A stretch of 64,000 nt of DNA from Hyphomicrobiales bacterium (GTDB lineage: Bacteria > Pseudomonadota > Alphaproteobacteria > Rhizobiales > Devosiaceae). The stretch's first letter is position 1; the number at the start of each line of letters is the position of its first letter. The translations under genes were made by a program, and so were the position numbers. The stretch covers positions 46,710 through 110,709 of the forward strand of contig UCAU01000042.1 in assembly GCA_900470445.1 (NCBI GenBank), written 5' to 3'. The notes below the pieces were generated by a model, which did no database searches, was not told the origin of the DNA, and was given only the letters and a program-made list of their open reading frames with translations. Of this stretch, positions 25,808 through 34,579 are shown piece by piece.

Positions 25808-26416
25808 ATGAGCAGTCAGGAACACTTCATCCCCGCCGAAAAGCCCTGGTCCGGCATTGTCCGCAGGGGCCAGACCATCCGCATTATCGACAGCGAAGGC
25901 CAGCAGGCCGTCGATACCCTGTTCTACAAGGCCGACGACTTCTCCGAGCGTTATAGCGGCCAGGATACCCTGCGCGTCCAGGGCAGCGCCTATGTCGGCA
26001 TCGGCACACGCATCATCAGCAATGAAGGCAATGTCATGCTGGTGGTGACCGCCGATAGCTGCGGCCGCCACGACACTTCGGCGGGCGCCTGCTCCTGCGA
26101 AAGCAACACTGTCCGCTTCGGCCACGACACCAAATATCTCCACGCCTGCCGCGACAATTTTCTGCTCGAAGTCACCAAGCACGGCATGGGCAAGCGCGAC
26201 ATCGTCCCCAACATCAACTTCTTCATGAACGTGCCCATCGAGCCCTCCGGTCAGATGACCATCGTCGACGGCCTCTCCGCCCCCGGCGACCATGTCGAAC
26301 TGCGGGCCGAAATGGACGTCCTCTGCGTCATCTCCAACTGCCCGCAAGTGAACAACCCCTGCAACGGGTTCAACCCGACGCCGATCAAGGTCGTGATTTC
26401 GGGGGATGCTGCATGA
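25808..26416 (+). CDS. Carboxyguanidine deiminase-type subunit (urea carboxylase-associated protein 1, DUF1989)
   Basis: This 202-aa paralogue of the preceding protein is Cys/His-rich in its centre (DSCGRHDTSAGACSC, then FGHDTKYLHACRDNF), where metal ligands and the active site are expected. It ends with the conserved LRAEMDVLCVISNCPQVNNP. The preceding subunit lacks most of these Cys residues, so the pair likely forms a heteromer with the catalytic centre here. The start is ATG 25808, after GAGGGG; the frame from 25760 is a read-through of the upstream gene's tail. Confidence 0.86.
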   Translation: MSSQEHFIPAEKPWSGIVRRGQTIRIIDSEGQQAVDTLFYKADDFSERYSGQDTLRVQGSAYVGIGTRIISNEGNVMLVVTADSCGRHDTSAGACSCESNTVRFGHDTKYLHACRDNFLLEVTKHGMGKRDIVPNINFFMNVPIEPSGQMTIVDGLSAPGDHVELRAEMDVLCVISNCPQVNNPCNGFNPTPIKVVISGDAA

Positions 26417-26463
26417 TCTTGCACCGTATAGCCGCAGATCGCGCCTGCGGGGGGCACTGAACC

Positions 26464-29400
26464 ATGTTCACCAAAGTCCTCATCGCCAATCGCGGCGAAA
26501 TCGCCGTGCGCGTCATCAAAACCCTGCGCCGCATGGACATCGCCTCGGTCGCCGTCTATTCCGACGCCGACCGCTTCACCAAGGCCGTCTCGCTCGCCGA
26601 TGAAGCCGTCCGTCTCGGCCCGGCGCCCGCCAGCGAGAGCTATCTCGATATCGACGCCGTCATCGCCGCCTGCAAATCCACCGGCGCCCAGGCGGTCCAT
26701 CCCGGCTACGGCTTTCTCAGCGAAAATATCGGTTTCGCCGAACGCCTCGCCGCCGAAGGCATCGCCTTTATCGGACCGACGCCGGCCAATATCAAAGCCT
26801 TTGGCCTCAAGCACACTGCCCGCGAACTGGCCAAGGCCAGCGGCGTGCCCCTGCTGCCGGGCACGGACCTGCTGACCAGTGCCGCCGAAGCCCTGTCTGC
26901 GGCCGAAACCGTCGGCTACCCCGTCATGCTTAAAAGCACGGCCGGCGGCGGCGGTATCGGTATGCAACTCTGCGCCGACGCCCCCGCCCTCGCTGCCGCC
27001 TTCGACAGCGTGCAGCGCACCGCCACGGCCAGCTTTGGCGACGCCCGCGTCTATATCGAGCGCTTCGTCTCCGATGCCCGCCACGTCGAAGTGCAGATTT
27101 TCGGCGACGGCAAAGGCCGCGTCATCGCCCTGGGCGAACGCGACTGCTCCCTCCAGCGCCGCAACCAGAAAGTCGTCGAGGAAACCCCCGCGCCCGGCCT
27201 CTCCGACGCCACCCGCGCCCGCCTCCACAAAGCCGCCACCGATCTCGGCGCTGCCGTCGCCTACGCCTCGGCCGGCACGGTGGAATTCATCTACGATCCG
27301 GTCCGCGAGGACTTCTATTTCCTCGAGGTCAATACGCGCCTGCAGGTCGAGCACCCCGTTACCGAAGCGGTATTCGGCATCGACCTCGTCGAATGGATGA
27401 TCCGCCAGGCCGCCGGCGAAGACCCCATAGCGGCAGCCGGCCCCCTCACCCCCAAAGGCGCCGCCATCGAAGTGCGCCTCTACGCCGAAATCCCCCACGC
27501 CAATTTCCAGCCCAGCGCGGGCCTGCTGACCGAAGTGCGCTTTTCCGACACTGCCCGCATCGACACCTGGATCGAGACCGGCACCGAGGTCACCCCCTAT
27601 TACGACCCCATGCTCGCCAAGATCATCGTGGCCGGGGCCGACCGCCCCACCGCCATCGCCAACCTGCGCGCCGCGCTCAAAGACACTTCGATCACCGGCA
27701 TCGAAACCAACCTCGCCTATCTGCGCGCTATCGCCGCCTCAGACCTGCTCGCCAGCGGCAAGGTGGCCACCACCGCGCTCAAGGACTTCGCCTTCATCCC
27801 CGATGTCATCGAAGTCCTTGCCCCCGGCGCGCAATCAAGCCTGCAGGAACTGCCCGGGCGTCTGGGCCTCTGGCATGTCGGCGTGCCGCCGAGCGGCCCC
27901 ATGGACGAGCGCTCCTTCCGCCACGCCAACCGCCTCGTCGGTAACGCCGACGTTACGGCTGCGCTCGAACTCACTGTGGCCGGCCCGACCCTGCGCTTCC
28001 ATGCGCCCGCCGGTATCGCATTGGCCGGCGCCGCCATGCCGATGAAGCTCGACGGTCAGCTCGTCGCTCACAACACGGCAATCGCCGTCGCAGCGGGCCA
28101 AACCCTGAGCATCGGAGCCATCGACGGCCCCGGCCAACGTAGCTACCTCGCCGTGTCCGGCGGTTTCGCGGCTCCCGTAGTCCTCGGCTCCCGCGCCACA
28201 TTCGGCCTCGGCCAATTCGGCGGCCACGCCACCGGCACGCTCAAAGCCGGCCAAGTGCTCCACCTCGCCCGCGCGGAACAGCCAGCCACCCAGCCCGCCA
28301 ACGCGCCGGCGCCCCTGTCCCGCCATTGGGATGTCGGCGTGCTCTATGGCCCCCATGGCGCGCCGGACTTCTTCCTCGACACTGATATCGAAACCCTCTT
28401 CGCCACCGATTACGAGGTCCATTTCAACAGCGCCCGCACCGGCGTCCGCCTCATCGGCCCCGCTCCAAAATGGGCCCGCACCGATGGCGGCGAAGCGGGC
28501 CTGCACCCCTCAAACCTGCACGATAACGCCTATGCCATCGGCGCCATCGATTTCACCGGCGACATGCCCATCATCCTGGGCCCCGATGGCCCGAGCCTGG
28601 GCGGCTTCGTCTGCCCCGCCGTCATTGCCCGCGACGAACTCTGGAAAATGGGCCAGTTCAAGCCCGGCGACACGATCCGGTTCCGGCCCCTCGCCCGCCC
28701 CGACGATCCGATTGCCGCGCCTGCCATCCAGCGCCCGGATATCGACACCGGCTCGGCCATTCTCGCCCGCACCGACGATGGTCCCGTGCCGGTCGTTTAT
28801 CGCCGCCAGGGCGACGACAATCTGCTGGTCGAGTATGGCGACATGTCCCTCGATATCGCGCTGCGTTTGCGCGTGCATCTGCTGATGGAATCCATTCAGC
28901 GCGACGGCAAAATCGGAGCTATCGACCTCACGCCCGGCATCCGCTCGCTGCAGATCCACTATGACGGCACCGCCATGTCGCGCAGCCGCCTGCTGGGTTT
29001 GCTGGGGGAAATCGAAAAGTCCCTCCCCGCCGCCGAAGAGGTGGTCGTTCCCAGCCGCATCGTGCACCTGCCCTTGTCCTGGAACGACCCGGACATTCAG
29101 CTGGCGATGCAGAAATACCAGGAATTGGTGCGCCCCAACGCCCCTTGGTGCCCGGACAATATCGAGTTCATCCGCCGCATTAACGGGCTAGACAGTGTCG
29201 ACACCGTCAAGCAGACCATCTTCGACGCCAGCTATCTCGTGCTCGGCCTGGGCGACGTGTATCTTGGCGCGCCGGTCGCCACCCCGGTCGATCCGCGCCA
29301 TCGCCTCGTCACCACCAAATACAACCCCGCCCGCACCTGGACGCCCGAAAATGCCGTCGGCATTGGCGGGGCCTATATGTGCATCTACGGCATGGAAGGC

Positions 29401-30000
29401 CCGGGCGGATATCAGCTGTTCGGCCGCACCATTCAGGTCTGGAACACCTGGCGCTCGACACCCGCCTTCCAGCCGCAAAAGCCCTGGCTGCTCAATTTCT
29501 TCGACCAGGTCCGCTTCTTCCCCGTCGATCATCAGGAGCTGGCCGAAGCCCGCGCCGCCTTCCCGCATGGCGCCTATCCCATCCGCATCGAGGAGACAAA
29601 ATTCTCCTATGCCGACTATGCGCGTGACCTTGCGGCAAATGCCAACAGCATCACCGCCTTCAAGACCCGCCAGCAAGCCGCCTTCGACGCCGAACGCAAT
29701 CGCTGGAAGGCTGAGGGCCTCGATAGCTTCGTCGCCGACGACGCCGGCAATGGCGCTTTGGAGGGCGATATCCCGGCCGGATGCTTCGGCGTCGGCAGCA
29801 CCGTCCCCGGCAATATCTGGAAAATCCTAGTCGAAGACGGCGCCGCGGTCGCCGAGGGCGACGCCGTCGCGATCATTGAATCCATGAAAATGGAAATCAC
29901 CGTCACTGCCCACGCCGCCGGCCGCGTCCGCGATGTGCGCGCGGCCCCTGGCCGCAATGTCAAAACCGGCGATGTCATCGTCGTTCTGGAGGAAATCTGA
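26464..30000 (+). CDS. Biotin-dependent guanidine/urea carboxylase
   Basis: This 1178-aa multidomain enzyme carboxylates guanidine (or urea) using bicarbonate and ATP. Residues about 1-450 are the biotin carboxylase, with the ATP-grasp glycine loop at about 160-166 and EVNTRLQVEHP near 288-298. Residues about 460-1080 are the KipI/KipA-type carboxyltransferase region. The C-terminus is the biotinyl domain with ESMKMEI and biotinylated Lys at K1142. The guanidine-I riboswitch and the adjacent deiminase pair argue that guanidine, not urea, is the natural substrate, in line with the published re-assignment of riboswitch-linked urea carboxylases. The stop shares one base with the next start. Confidence 0.93.
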   Translation: MFTKVLIANRGEIAVRVIKTLRRMDIASVAVYSDADRFTKAVSLADEAVRLGPAPASESYLDIDAVIAACKSTGAQAVHPGYGFLSENIGFAERLAAEGIAFIGPTPANIKAFGLKHTARELAKASGVPLLPGTDLLTSAAEALSAAETVGYPVMLKSTAGGGGIGMQLCADAPALAAAFDSVQRTATASFGDARVYIERFVSDARHVEVQIFGDGKGRVIALGERDCSLQRRNQKVVEETPAPGLSDATRARLHKAATDLGAAVAYASAGTVEFIYDPVREDFYFLEVNTRLQVEHPVTEAVFGIDLVEWMIRQAAGEDPIAAAGPLTPKGAAIEVRLYAEIPHANFQPSAGLLTEVRFSDTARIDTWIETGTEVTPYYDPMLAKIIVAGADRPTAIANLRAALKDTSITGIETNLAYLRAIAASDLLASGKVATTALKDFAFIPDVIEVLAPGAQSSLQELPGRLGLWHVGVPPSGPMDERSFRHANRLVGNADVTAALELTVAGPTLRFHAPAGIALAGAAMPMKLDGQLVAHNTAIAVAAGQTLSIGAIDGPGQRSYLAVSGGFAAPVVLGSRATFGLGQFGGHATGTLKAGQVLHLARAEQPATQPANAPAPLSRHWDVGVLYGPHGAPDFFLDTDIETLFATDYEVHFNSARTGVRLIGPAPKWARTDGGEAGLHPSNLHDNAYAIGAIDFTGDMPIILGPDGPSLGGFVCPAVIARDELWKMGQFKPGDTIRFRPLARPDDPIAAPAIQRPDIDTGSAILARTDDGPVPVVYRRQGDDNLLVEYGDMSLDIALRLRVHLLMESIQRDGKIGAIDLTPGIRSLQIHYDGTAMSRSRLLGLLGEIEKSLPAAEEVVVPSRIVHLPLSWNDPDIQLAMQKYQELVRPNAPWCPDNIEFIRRINGLDSVDTVKQTIFDASYLVLGLGDVYLGAPVATPVDPRHRLVTTKYNPARTWTPENAVGIGGAYMCIYGMEGPGGYQLFGRTIQVWNTWRSTPAFQPQKPWLLNFFDQVRFFPVDHQELAEARAAFPHGAYPIRIEETKFSYADYARDLAANANSITAFKTRQQAAFDAERNRWKAEGLDSFVADDAGNGALEGDIPAGCFGVGSTVPGNIWKILVEDGAAVAEGDAVAIIESMKMEITVTAHAAGRVRDVRAAPGRNVKTGDVIVVLEEI

Positions 30001-31805
30001 TGCTGCCGATCGTGCTGGACCTGGCCACTCTCAAAGCCCTCTACGCAGAGCGGAAGGCGACCCCGCTCGACATCATCCAAGCCGTCATCGAACGCCGCGC
30101 CGCCTGGCCCGACAAGGCCGTTTTCATCACGCCCGTCAGTGACGAAGCCCTCCGCTCGGCCGCCCAGACCCTGATGGTCGAACACCCCGAGCCCAATAGC
30201 CTGCCGCTCTGGGGTATCCCCTTCGCGGTCAAGGACAACATCGACGTGGCGGGCCTGCCCACCACAGCCGCCTGCCCCGCCTTCGCCTACCAGCCCACAG
30301 CCGACGCCACCGTCGTCGCCCGCCTGCGCGCCGCCGGCGCCATCGTCATCGGCAAGACCAATCTCGATCAATTCGCTACCGGCCTCAACGGCACCCGCTC
30401 GCCCCATGGCGCGCCACGCTCCGTCTTCGATGCCGACTATGTTTCAGGCGGCTCCAGCTCGGGCTCGGCGGTCACCGTCGCCGCCGGCTTCGCGACCTTC
30501 TCCTTAGGCACCGACACAGCCGGCTCCGGCCGCGTCCCCGCCATGTTCAACAACCTTGTCGGCATCAAACCAACGCCGGGCCTATTGCCCAATACCGGCG
30601 TGATCCCCGCCTGCAAAAGCATTGATTGCGTCACCATTTTCGCCGCAACCGTGGGCGATGGCGTCGCCATCCGCAAAGTGGCCGAAGGCTTCGACGCGGC
30701 CGATCCCTTCTCCCGCCGCGCCACTTGGGCCAACCTGCCCACCACCAGCCTGCGCGTCGGCGTGCTCGATGGCGCCGAGCGCGAATTCTTCGGCAATGCC
30801 GAGGTCGAAAAACTCTATGACGCCGCCATAGAGAATGCCCGCGTCCTGGGCGCCACCATCGTCCCCTTCGACTATGCCCCGTTCCGCGAAGCCGCGGCCC
30901 TGCTCTATGACGGCCCCTGGGTCGCCGAGCGCCTGGCTGCTGTCGAAGATTTCTTCGCCAGCAACGAGGCCGATTTCGACCCCACCGTCCGCGCCATCAT
31001 CGCCGGCGCCAAGGGCAAGACGGCCGTCGAGGCCTTCAACGGCAAGTACCGGCTTGAGGAATTGCGCCGCATCACCGAGGCCGAATGGGCCAAGGCCGAT
31101 ATGCTGCTGCTCCCTACATCGCCCACCACCTATACCGTCGCTGAAATGCAGGCCGACCCGATCCGCCGCAATTCCCATTTCGGGCGCTACACCAATTTCG
31201 TCAATCTGCTCGATTGCGCCGCCATCGCCATTCCGGCGGGCTTCGACAACGCCGGTCATCTGCCTGCCGGCGTCACTCTCGTCGCCCCCGCCTTCACCGA
31301 CGATGCATTGGCTCCGCTTGCCGACGCCCTGCACCGCCGCGCCGCCAGCGGCATGGGCCGCGACAAGGCTGCAATCCTGCCCGAAGCCAGCAAGGTTCCC
31401 GCCGCCCCCGACGCCTTCATCCCCATTGCCGTTGTCGGCGCTCATCTGAGTGGCATGCCGCTCAATCACGAACTGACCGGACCCGGCGGACGCCTGCTCA
31501 AAACCTGCCGCACCGGGGGCGATTATCAACTCTTCGCCCTGCCCGGCACCGTCCCGCCCAAGCCCGGCATGGTCCAGAAACCCGGCTTCGCTGGGGCCGG
31601 CCTCGAAGTCGAAGTCTGGGCGCTCCCGGCCGCCGCTTTCGGCCAATTTGTTGCCCGCATCCCCGCCCCGCTCGGCATCGGCAAGATCAGCCTCGACGAT
31701 GGCAGCAAGGTTTCAGGCTTCCTCTGCGAAGCCCATGCCGTAGCTGGCGCGCAGGACATCACCCATCACGGCGGCTGGCGCAATTTCATCGCCTCCCGCA
31801 CCTGA
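30000..31805 (+). CDS. atzF: Allophanate hydrolase
   Basis: This 601-aa amidase-signature enzyme cleaves allophanate to ammonia and CO2, finishing guanidine breakdown. The catalytic triad is placed by spacing: K78 in FAVKDNID, S152 in the GGSSSGSA loop, and the nucleophile S176 in TDTAGSGR; the 74 and 24 residue spacings equal those of AtzF (K91, S165, S189) as I recall them. The C-terminal 150 residues form the extra allophanate-hydrolase domain. It overlaps the carboxylase by 1 nt. Confidence 0.92.
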   Translation: MLPIVLDLATLKALYAERKATPLDIIQAVIERRAAWPDKAVFITPVSDEALRSAAQTLMVEHPEPNSLPLWGIPFAVKDNIDVAGLPTTAACPAFAYQPTADATVVARLRAAGAIVIGKTNLDQFATGLNGTRSPHGAPRSVFDADYVSGGSSSGSAVTVAAGFATFSLGTDTAGSGRVPAMFNNLVGIKPTPGLLPNTGVIPACKSIDCVTIFAATVGDGVAIRKVAEGFDAADPFSRRATWANLPTTSLRVGVLDGAEREFFGNAEVEKLYDAAIENARVLGATIVPFDYAPFREAAALLYDGPWVAERLAAVEDFFASNEADFDPTVRAIIAGAKGKTAVEAFNGKYRLEELRRITEAEWAKADMLLLPTSPTTYTVAEMQADPIRRNSHFGRYTNFVNLLDCAAIAIPAGFDNAGHLPAGVTLVAPAFTDDALAPLADALHRRAASGMGRDKAAILPEASKVPAAPDAFIPIAVVGAHLSGMPLNHELTGPGGRLLKTCRTGGDYQLFALPGTVPPKPGMVQKPGFAGAGLEVEVWALPAAAFGQFVARIPAPLGIGKISLDDGSKVSGFLCEAHAVAGAQDITHHGGWRNFIASRT

Positions 31806-31819
31806 ACAAGGAGACCAAA

Positions 31820-31909
31820 ATGCTGACCTGGCTCGCTAAACTCCGCCACCTTATCCAGCAGGGACTGATCGCCCGCATCGAGGCTGTCGGCTCCCGCTCC
31901 AAACGCTGA
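31820..31909 (+). CDS. Small 29-aa protein at the end of the guanidine operon
   Basis: This short ORF starts 15 nt after the allophanate hydrolase stop. An AAGGAG lies about 7 nt before the ATG, one of the best ribosome-binding sites in the window. The peptide starts MLTWLAKLRHLIQQGLIARI and ends in a basic SRSKR tail. The first 22 residues could form an amphipathic helix with Leu/Ile on one face. It has no recognised family. It is co-oriented and close enough to be the last cistron of the riboswitch operon. A membrane- or partner-binding micropeptide is possible but unproven. Confidence 0.5.
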   Translation: MLTWLAKLRHLIQQGLIARIEAVGSRSKR

Positions 31910-31933
31910 GAACCCTTACTGGCCGCATGCCCC

Positions 31934-32680
31934 CTAGTAGGTCGTGCGGCCGCCGGAGAGGTCGAAGACGCTGGCGGTGGTGAAGCTATTATCCTTGCTG
32001 ACCAGCCAGGCGACCATGGCGGCGGCTTCCTCGACCTCGAGGAACCGGCCGCGGGGAATGCGGACCAGCATGTAGTCGATGAATTCCTGGGTCAGCGTTT
32101 CCAGGATGCGCGTCTTGGCGGTGGCCGGGGTGATGGCGTTGACGGCAATATCGAACTTGGCCAGCTCCTTGCCCAGCGATTTGGTGAGGCCGATCACGCC
32201 CGCCTTGGCGGCGGAATAGGCAGACAGGTTGGGATTGCCCTCCTTGCCGGCGACCGAGGAGATGTTGACGATGCGCCCGTAATTGCGGGCTTTCATCGAT
32301 GGGATCACCACCTTGTTGACGTAGAACGTGCCGTTAAGATTGATCTCGATGACGCGGCGCCATTCTTCGGGATCATAGTCTTCAAGGCTGGCATTGCTGC
32401 CGGCGATGCCGGCTGAATTGACCAGGATCGACACTGGGCCGATTTCGGCCTCGACCTGGGCGTGGGCGGCGGCGAGGCCGCTGAGGTCGGTGATATCAAC
32501 GACTTTTCTGAACGCCCCCTCGCCCAGTGCGGCAACAGCCTTGTCGAGCGCTGCGGCGTCGCGATCCCACAGGCTCACCTTGGCGCCGGAAGCCAGCATG
32601 CGGTGCGCCATGGCAAAACCCAGCCCTTGGGCGCCGCCGGTGATCACGGCGACCTGGCCATTCAAATCGATCTGGTTCAT
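31934..32680 (-). CDS. SDR family NAD(P)-dependent oxidoreductase
   Basis: This 248-aa short-chain dehydrogenase has the cofactor loop TGGAQGLG near residues 12-19, the NSAGIAG motif, and the catalytic Ser-Tyr-Lys as SSVAGKEG...YSAAKAG. The C-terminal AWLVSKDNSFTTASVFDLSGG is the family ending. The frame extends to 32791 with an Arg-rich head that is unlikely to be coding; the ATG at 32680 gives the standard length. The gene converges on the guanidine operon 25 nt away. Substrate not assigned. Confidence 0.85.
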   Translation of the reverse strand: MNQIDLNGQVAVITGGAQGLGFAMAHRMLASGAKVSLWDRDAAALDKAVAALGEGAFRKVVDITDLSGLAAAHAQVEAEIGPVSILVNSAGIAGSNASLEDYDPEEWRRVIEINLNGTFYVNKVVIPSMKARNYGRIVNISSVAGKEGNPNLSAYSAAKAGVIGLTKSLGKELAKFDIAVNAITPATAKTRILETLTQEFIDYMLVRIPRGRFLEVEEAAAMVAWLVSKDNSFTTASVFDLSGGRTTY

Positions 32681-32820
32681 CTTGGAAAAGGCTTTCTGCT
32701 CAAATAGTTGCGACATTGGCGGCCCACGATGGTTGCGCCGCAACCGGCGCATCGCAGACTCACTGGCGCCCCTCCTCAGGCGGCGCTTCATGCAGACAAG
32801 CTATCGCTCTATCGCAGCGC

Positions 32821-33228
32821 TTAGAAGTCAAAACCCATCTGCGAGAGCGGCGGAGATTTGCGTGGCTTGGCCGGCGCTGGCGTGTCTGTCACGACTTCTA
32901 CCACCGGATCAGGAACGGGTGCCGGCGCGGGCTTGGCCACCGGGGCAGATACGGCTTTTTTCGCCGGAGCCGGCGCCAGCTTGTCCAGCCATTTGCGCAC
33001 TGGTGCCAAGCGCTTGGCCTGCAAGGCATAGTGGTTTTCCCGACCCGACTTTTCCTCGCGGATCAGTCCGGCCTCGCGCAACACCCGCAGATGGCGCGAA
33101 ATGGCCGGACGGCTGATGTCGAATTCGGCGGCGAGGCGGTGGACCGGCGAAGGCCCGACTTGCAGCAATTCGATGATGCGGCAGCGCGTCGGATCGGCCA
33201 GCGCGATAAAGATGGAAACAGGGGCCAT
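32821..33228 (-). CDS. ArsR family transcriptional regulator with Pro/Ala-rich tail
   Basis: This 135-aa winged-helix protein of the ArsR type fits the non-metal subgroup, since no CxC-type metal motif is seen. Residues about 5-80 are the DNA-binding domain (RLAAEFDISRPAISRHLRVL). Residues about 90-128 are a Pro/Ala/Val-rich linker, and the chain ends with SQMGFDF. The tail is unusual for ArsR proteins, which normally stop at about 100 aa. A GTAAC-N6-GTTAC palindrome lies just upstream of its start and is a likely autoregulatory operator. Confidence 0.8.
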   Translation of the reverse strand: MAPVSIFIALADPTRCRIIELLQVGPSPVHRLAAEFDISRPAISRHLRVLREAGLIREEKSGRENHYALQAKRLAPVRKWLDKLAPAPAKKAVSAPVAKPAPAPVPDPVVEVVTDTPAPAKPRKSPPLSQMGFDF

Positions 33229-33256
33229 AATTCTCTCGGTATCGAAGCCCGTCTAA

Positions 33257-33272
33257 GTAACCCAGACGTTAC
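33257..33272. promoter_or_regulatory. Palindrome upstream of the ArsR gene (candidate operator)
   Basis: GTAAC (33257-33261) and GTTAC (33268-33272) form a perfect inverted repeat with 6-nt spacing. It lies 29 nt upstream of the ArsR start in the gap shared with the hemolysin III gene. Confidence 0.45.
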
Positions 33273-33397
33273 CCGTCAAGCCGGAACCGCTTGAAGTAGC
33301 AGCTTGTTCACCGGAACGATGTCTTTGCCCTAGTAAGGCCTTGACCATGCGATAGTCTTCAATCTGCGGGCGCGATGCCGGCGAGGAACCTTGACGC

Positions 33398-34084
33398 GTG
33401 CAGACGACATTAAAGCCGACCTATTCATGGTGGAGCCGCCAGCAGCGGCCCTATACGATTGCCGAACTGGTGGTCGACTGTGTCGTCCATGTGCTGGGCT
33501 TGGTGGTCGCGGTTGCGCTTGGCTCCATCCTGCTGGCCTATGCCACGACCCTCACGGCGCCCGAGGCAGTGCCCGCGCTATCGCTCTATGTCGGTACGCT
33601 GATCGCCCTGTTGGGCGTGTCGCTGGCCTATAATATGTGGCCGGTTTCGCCGATCAAACGAGTTCTGGCGCGTTTCGACCAGGCGGCTATCTTCCTTTTC
33701 ATCGCAGGGACTTACACGCCGTTCCTTGCGGTCATCGGCGGCACCACGACCGGCATGGTGATGACCAGTTTCGTCTGGGGCGCCTCCCTTGTCGGCGTCG
33801 CCCTCAAGCTGATCGTGCCGCAGCGCTTCGGGCGGCTTGCCATCGTGCTCTATCTGGCCATCGGCTGGAGCGGCATCCTGGTGTTTCAGTCCCTGGCGCA
33901 GACGCTGCCCGCCAGCACGATGTGGCTGATATTGGCCGGCGGCGTGGTCTATTCCTTGGGGATCGTGTTCCACCTGTGGGAACGGCTGAAGTTCCAGAAT
34001 GCCCTGTGGCACGTTTTCGTAGTCACCGGCGCGAGCCTGCATCTATGGGCCGTGCTCGATTGCATGGTGATCCACCGGCTCTAA
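33398..34084 (+). CDS. Hemolysin III family (PAQR/TrhA-like) membrane protein
   Basis: This 228-aa inner-membrane protein with seven predicted membrane spans belongs to the hemolysin III/PAQR family. Typical motifs are YNMWPVSPIKRVLARFDQAAIFLFIAG in the second to third spans and HLWERLKFQNALWHVFVV with the metal-ligand His residues near the C-terminus. The initiation codon appears to be GTG at 33398, 9 nt after GAGGAA. It is divergent from the ArsR gene, so it may be its target. The 3' end overlaps the DUF192 gene by 4 nt tail to tail. Confidence 0.83.
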   Translation: MQTTLKPTYSWWSRQQRPYTIAELVVDCVVHVLGLVVAVALGSILLAYATTLTAPEAVPALSLYVGTLIALLGVSLAYNMWPVSPIKRVLARFDQAAIFLFIAGTYTPFLAVIGGTTTGMVMTSFVWGASLVGVALKLIVPQRFGRLAIVLYLAIGWSGILVFQSLAQTLPASTMWLILAGGVVYSLGIVFHLWERLKFQNALWHVFVVTGASLHLWAVLDCMVIHRL

Positions 34085-34569
34085 TTGGCTGCGGCGGGCA
34101 CTCCGACCCTGGGATGGTCCATCGTGTCGCCTGCCTTGAGCCCGATTTCCACGGAACGGCCGCCGGGAATTTCCAACACGAATTGCACCGGCCCATCGGA
34201 CGGAATGCCCGTCGGATCATGCGGGCGCGCATTGACGTGGATATTCTTCACCACGCCTTTGGCATCCACGAAAATCATGTCGAGCGGGATGAAGGTGTTG
34301 CGCATCCAGAATGACACCGGCTGCTCGCCTTTGAAATCGAACAGCATGCCGGCGTCATCGGCCAGTTCCTGGCGATACATCAGCCCCTGCGCGCGGCTTT
34401 CCGGCGTGTCGACCACTTCCACGTTGAACTTGTAGTCCCCGGTCGCGGAATGCAGCACCAGCTTGCCTTCGTCGCTGCAGGCGGTCAGGGGCGCCGCCGC
34501 GAGAAGCACGGCCATGGCAATGCCGGCCCGGCGCAGGGTGGAGCCGATCCGATGGGCAGACAGAGTCAT
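34081..34569 (-). CDS. DUF192 domain lipoprotein
   Basis: This 162-aa secreted protein has a lipobox (PLTAC) at about residues 28-32 preceded by a hydrophobic stretch, so it is probably lipidated. The rest is a DUF192 domain with SRAQGLMYRQELADDAGMLF and FWMRNTFIPLDMIFVD, conserved throughout the family. The frame extends to 34650, but the ATG at 34569 places the signal peptide correctly. Function is unknown; it is common in alphaproteobacteria next to cold-shock genes, as here. Confidence 0.85.
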   Translation of the reverse strand: MTLSAHRIGSTLRRAGIAMAVLLAAAPLTACSDEGKLVLHSATGDYKFNVEVVDTPESRAQGLMYRQELADDAGMLFDFKGEQPVSFWMRNTFIPLDMIFVDAKGVVKNIHVNARPHDPTGIPSDGPVQFVLEIPGGRSVEIGLKAGDTMDHPRVGVPAAAN

Positions 34570-34579
34570 GCTGAAATTC

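Noticed and set aside
26464..31805. Plain urea degradation (urea carboxylase plus allophanate hydrolase)
   Set aside because: The guanidine-I riboswitch and the DUF1989 pair point to guanidine as the substrate, although urea activity as a side reaction cannot be excluded.
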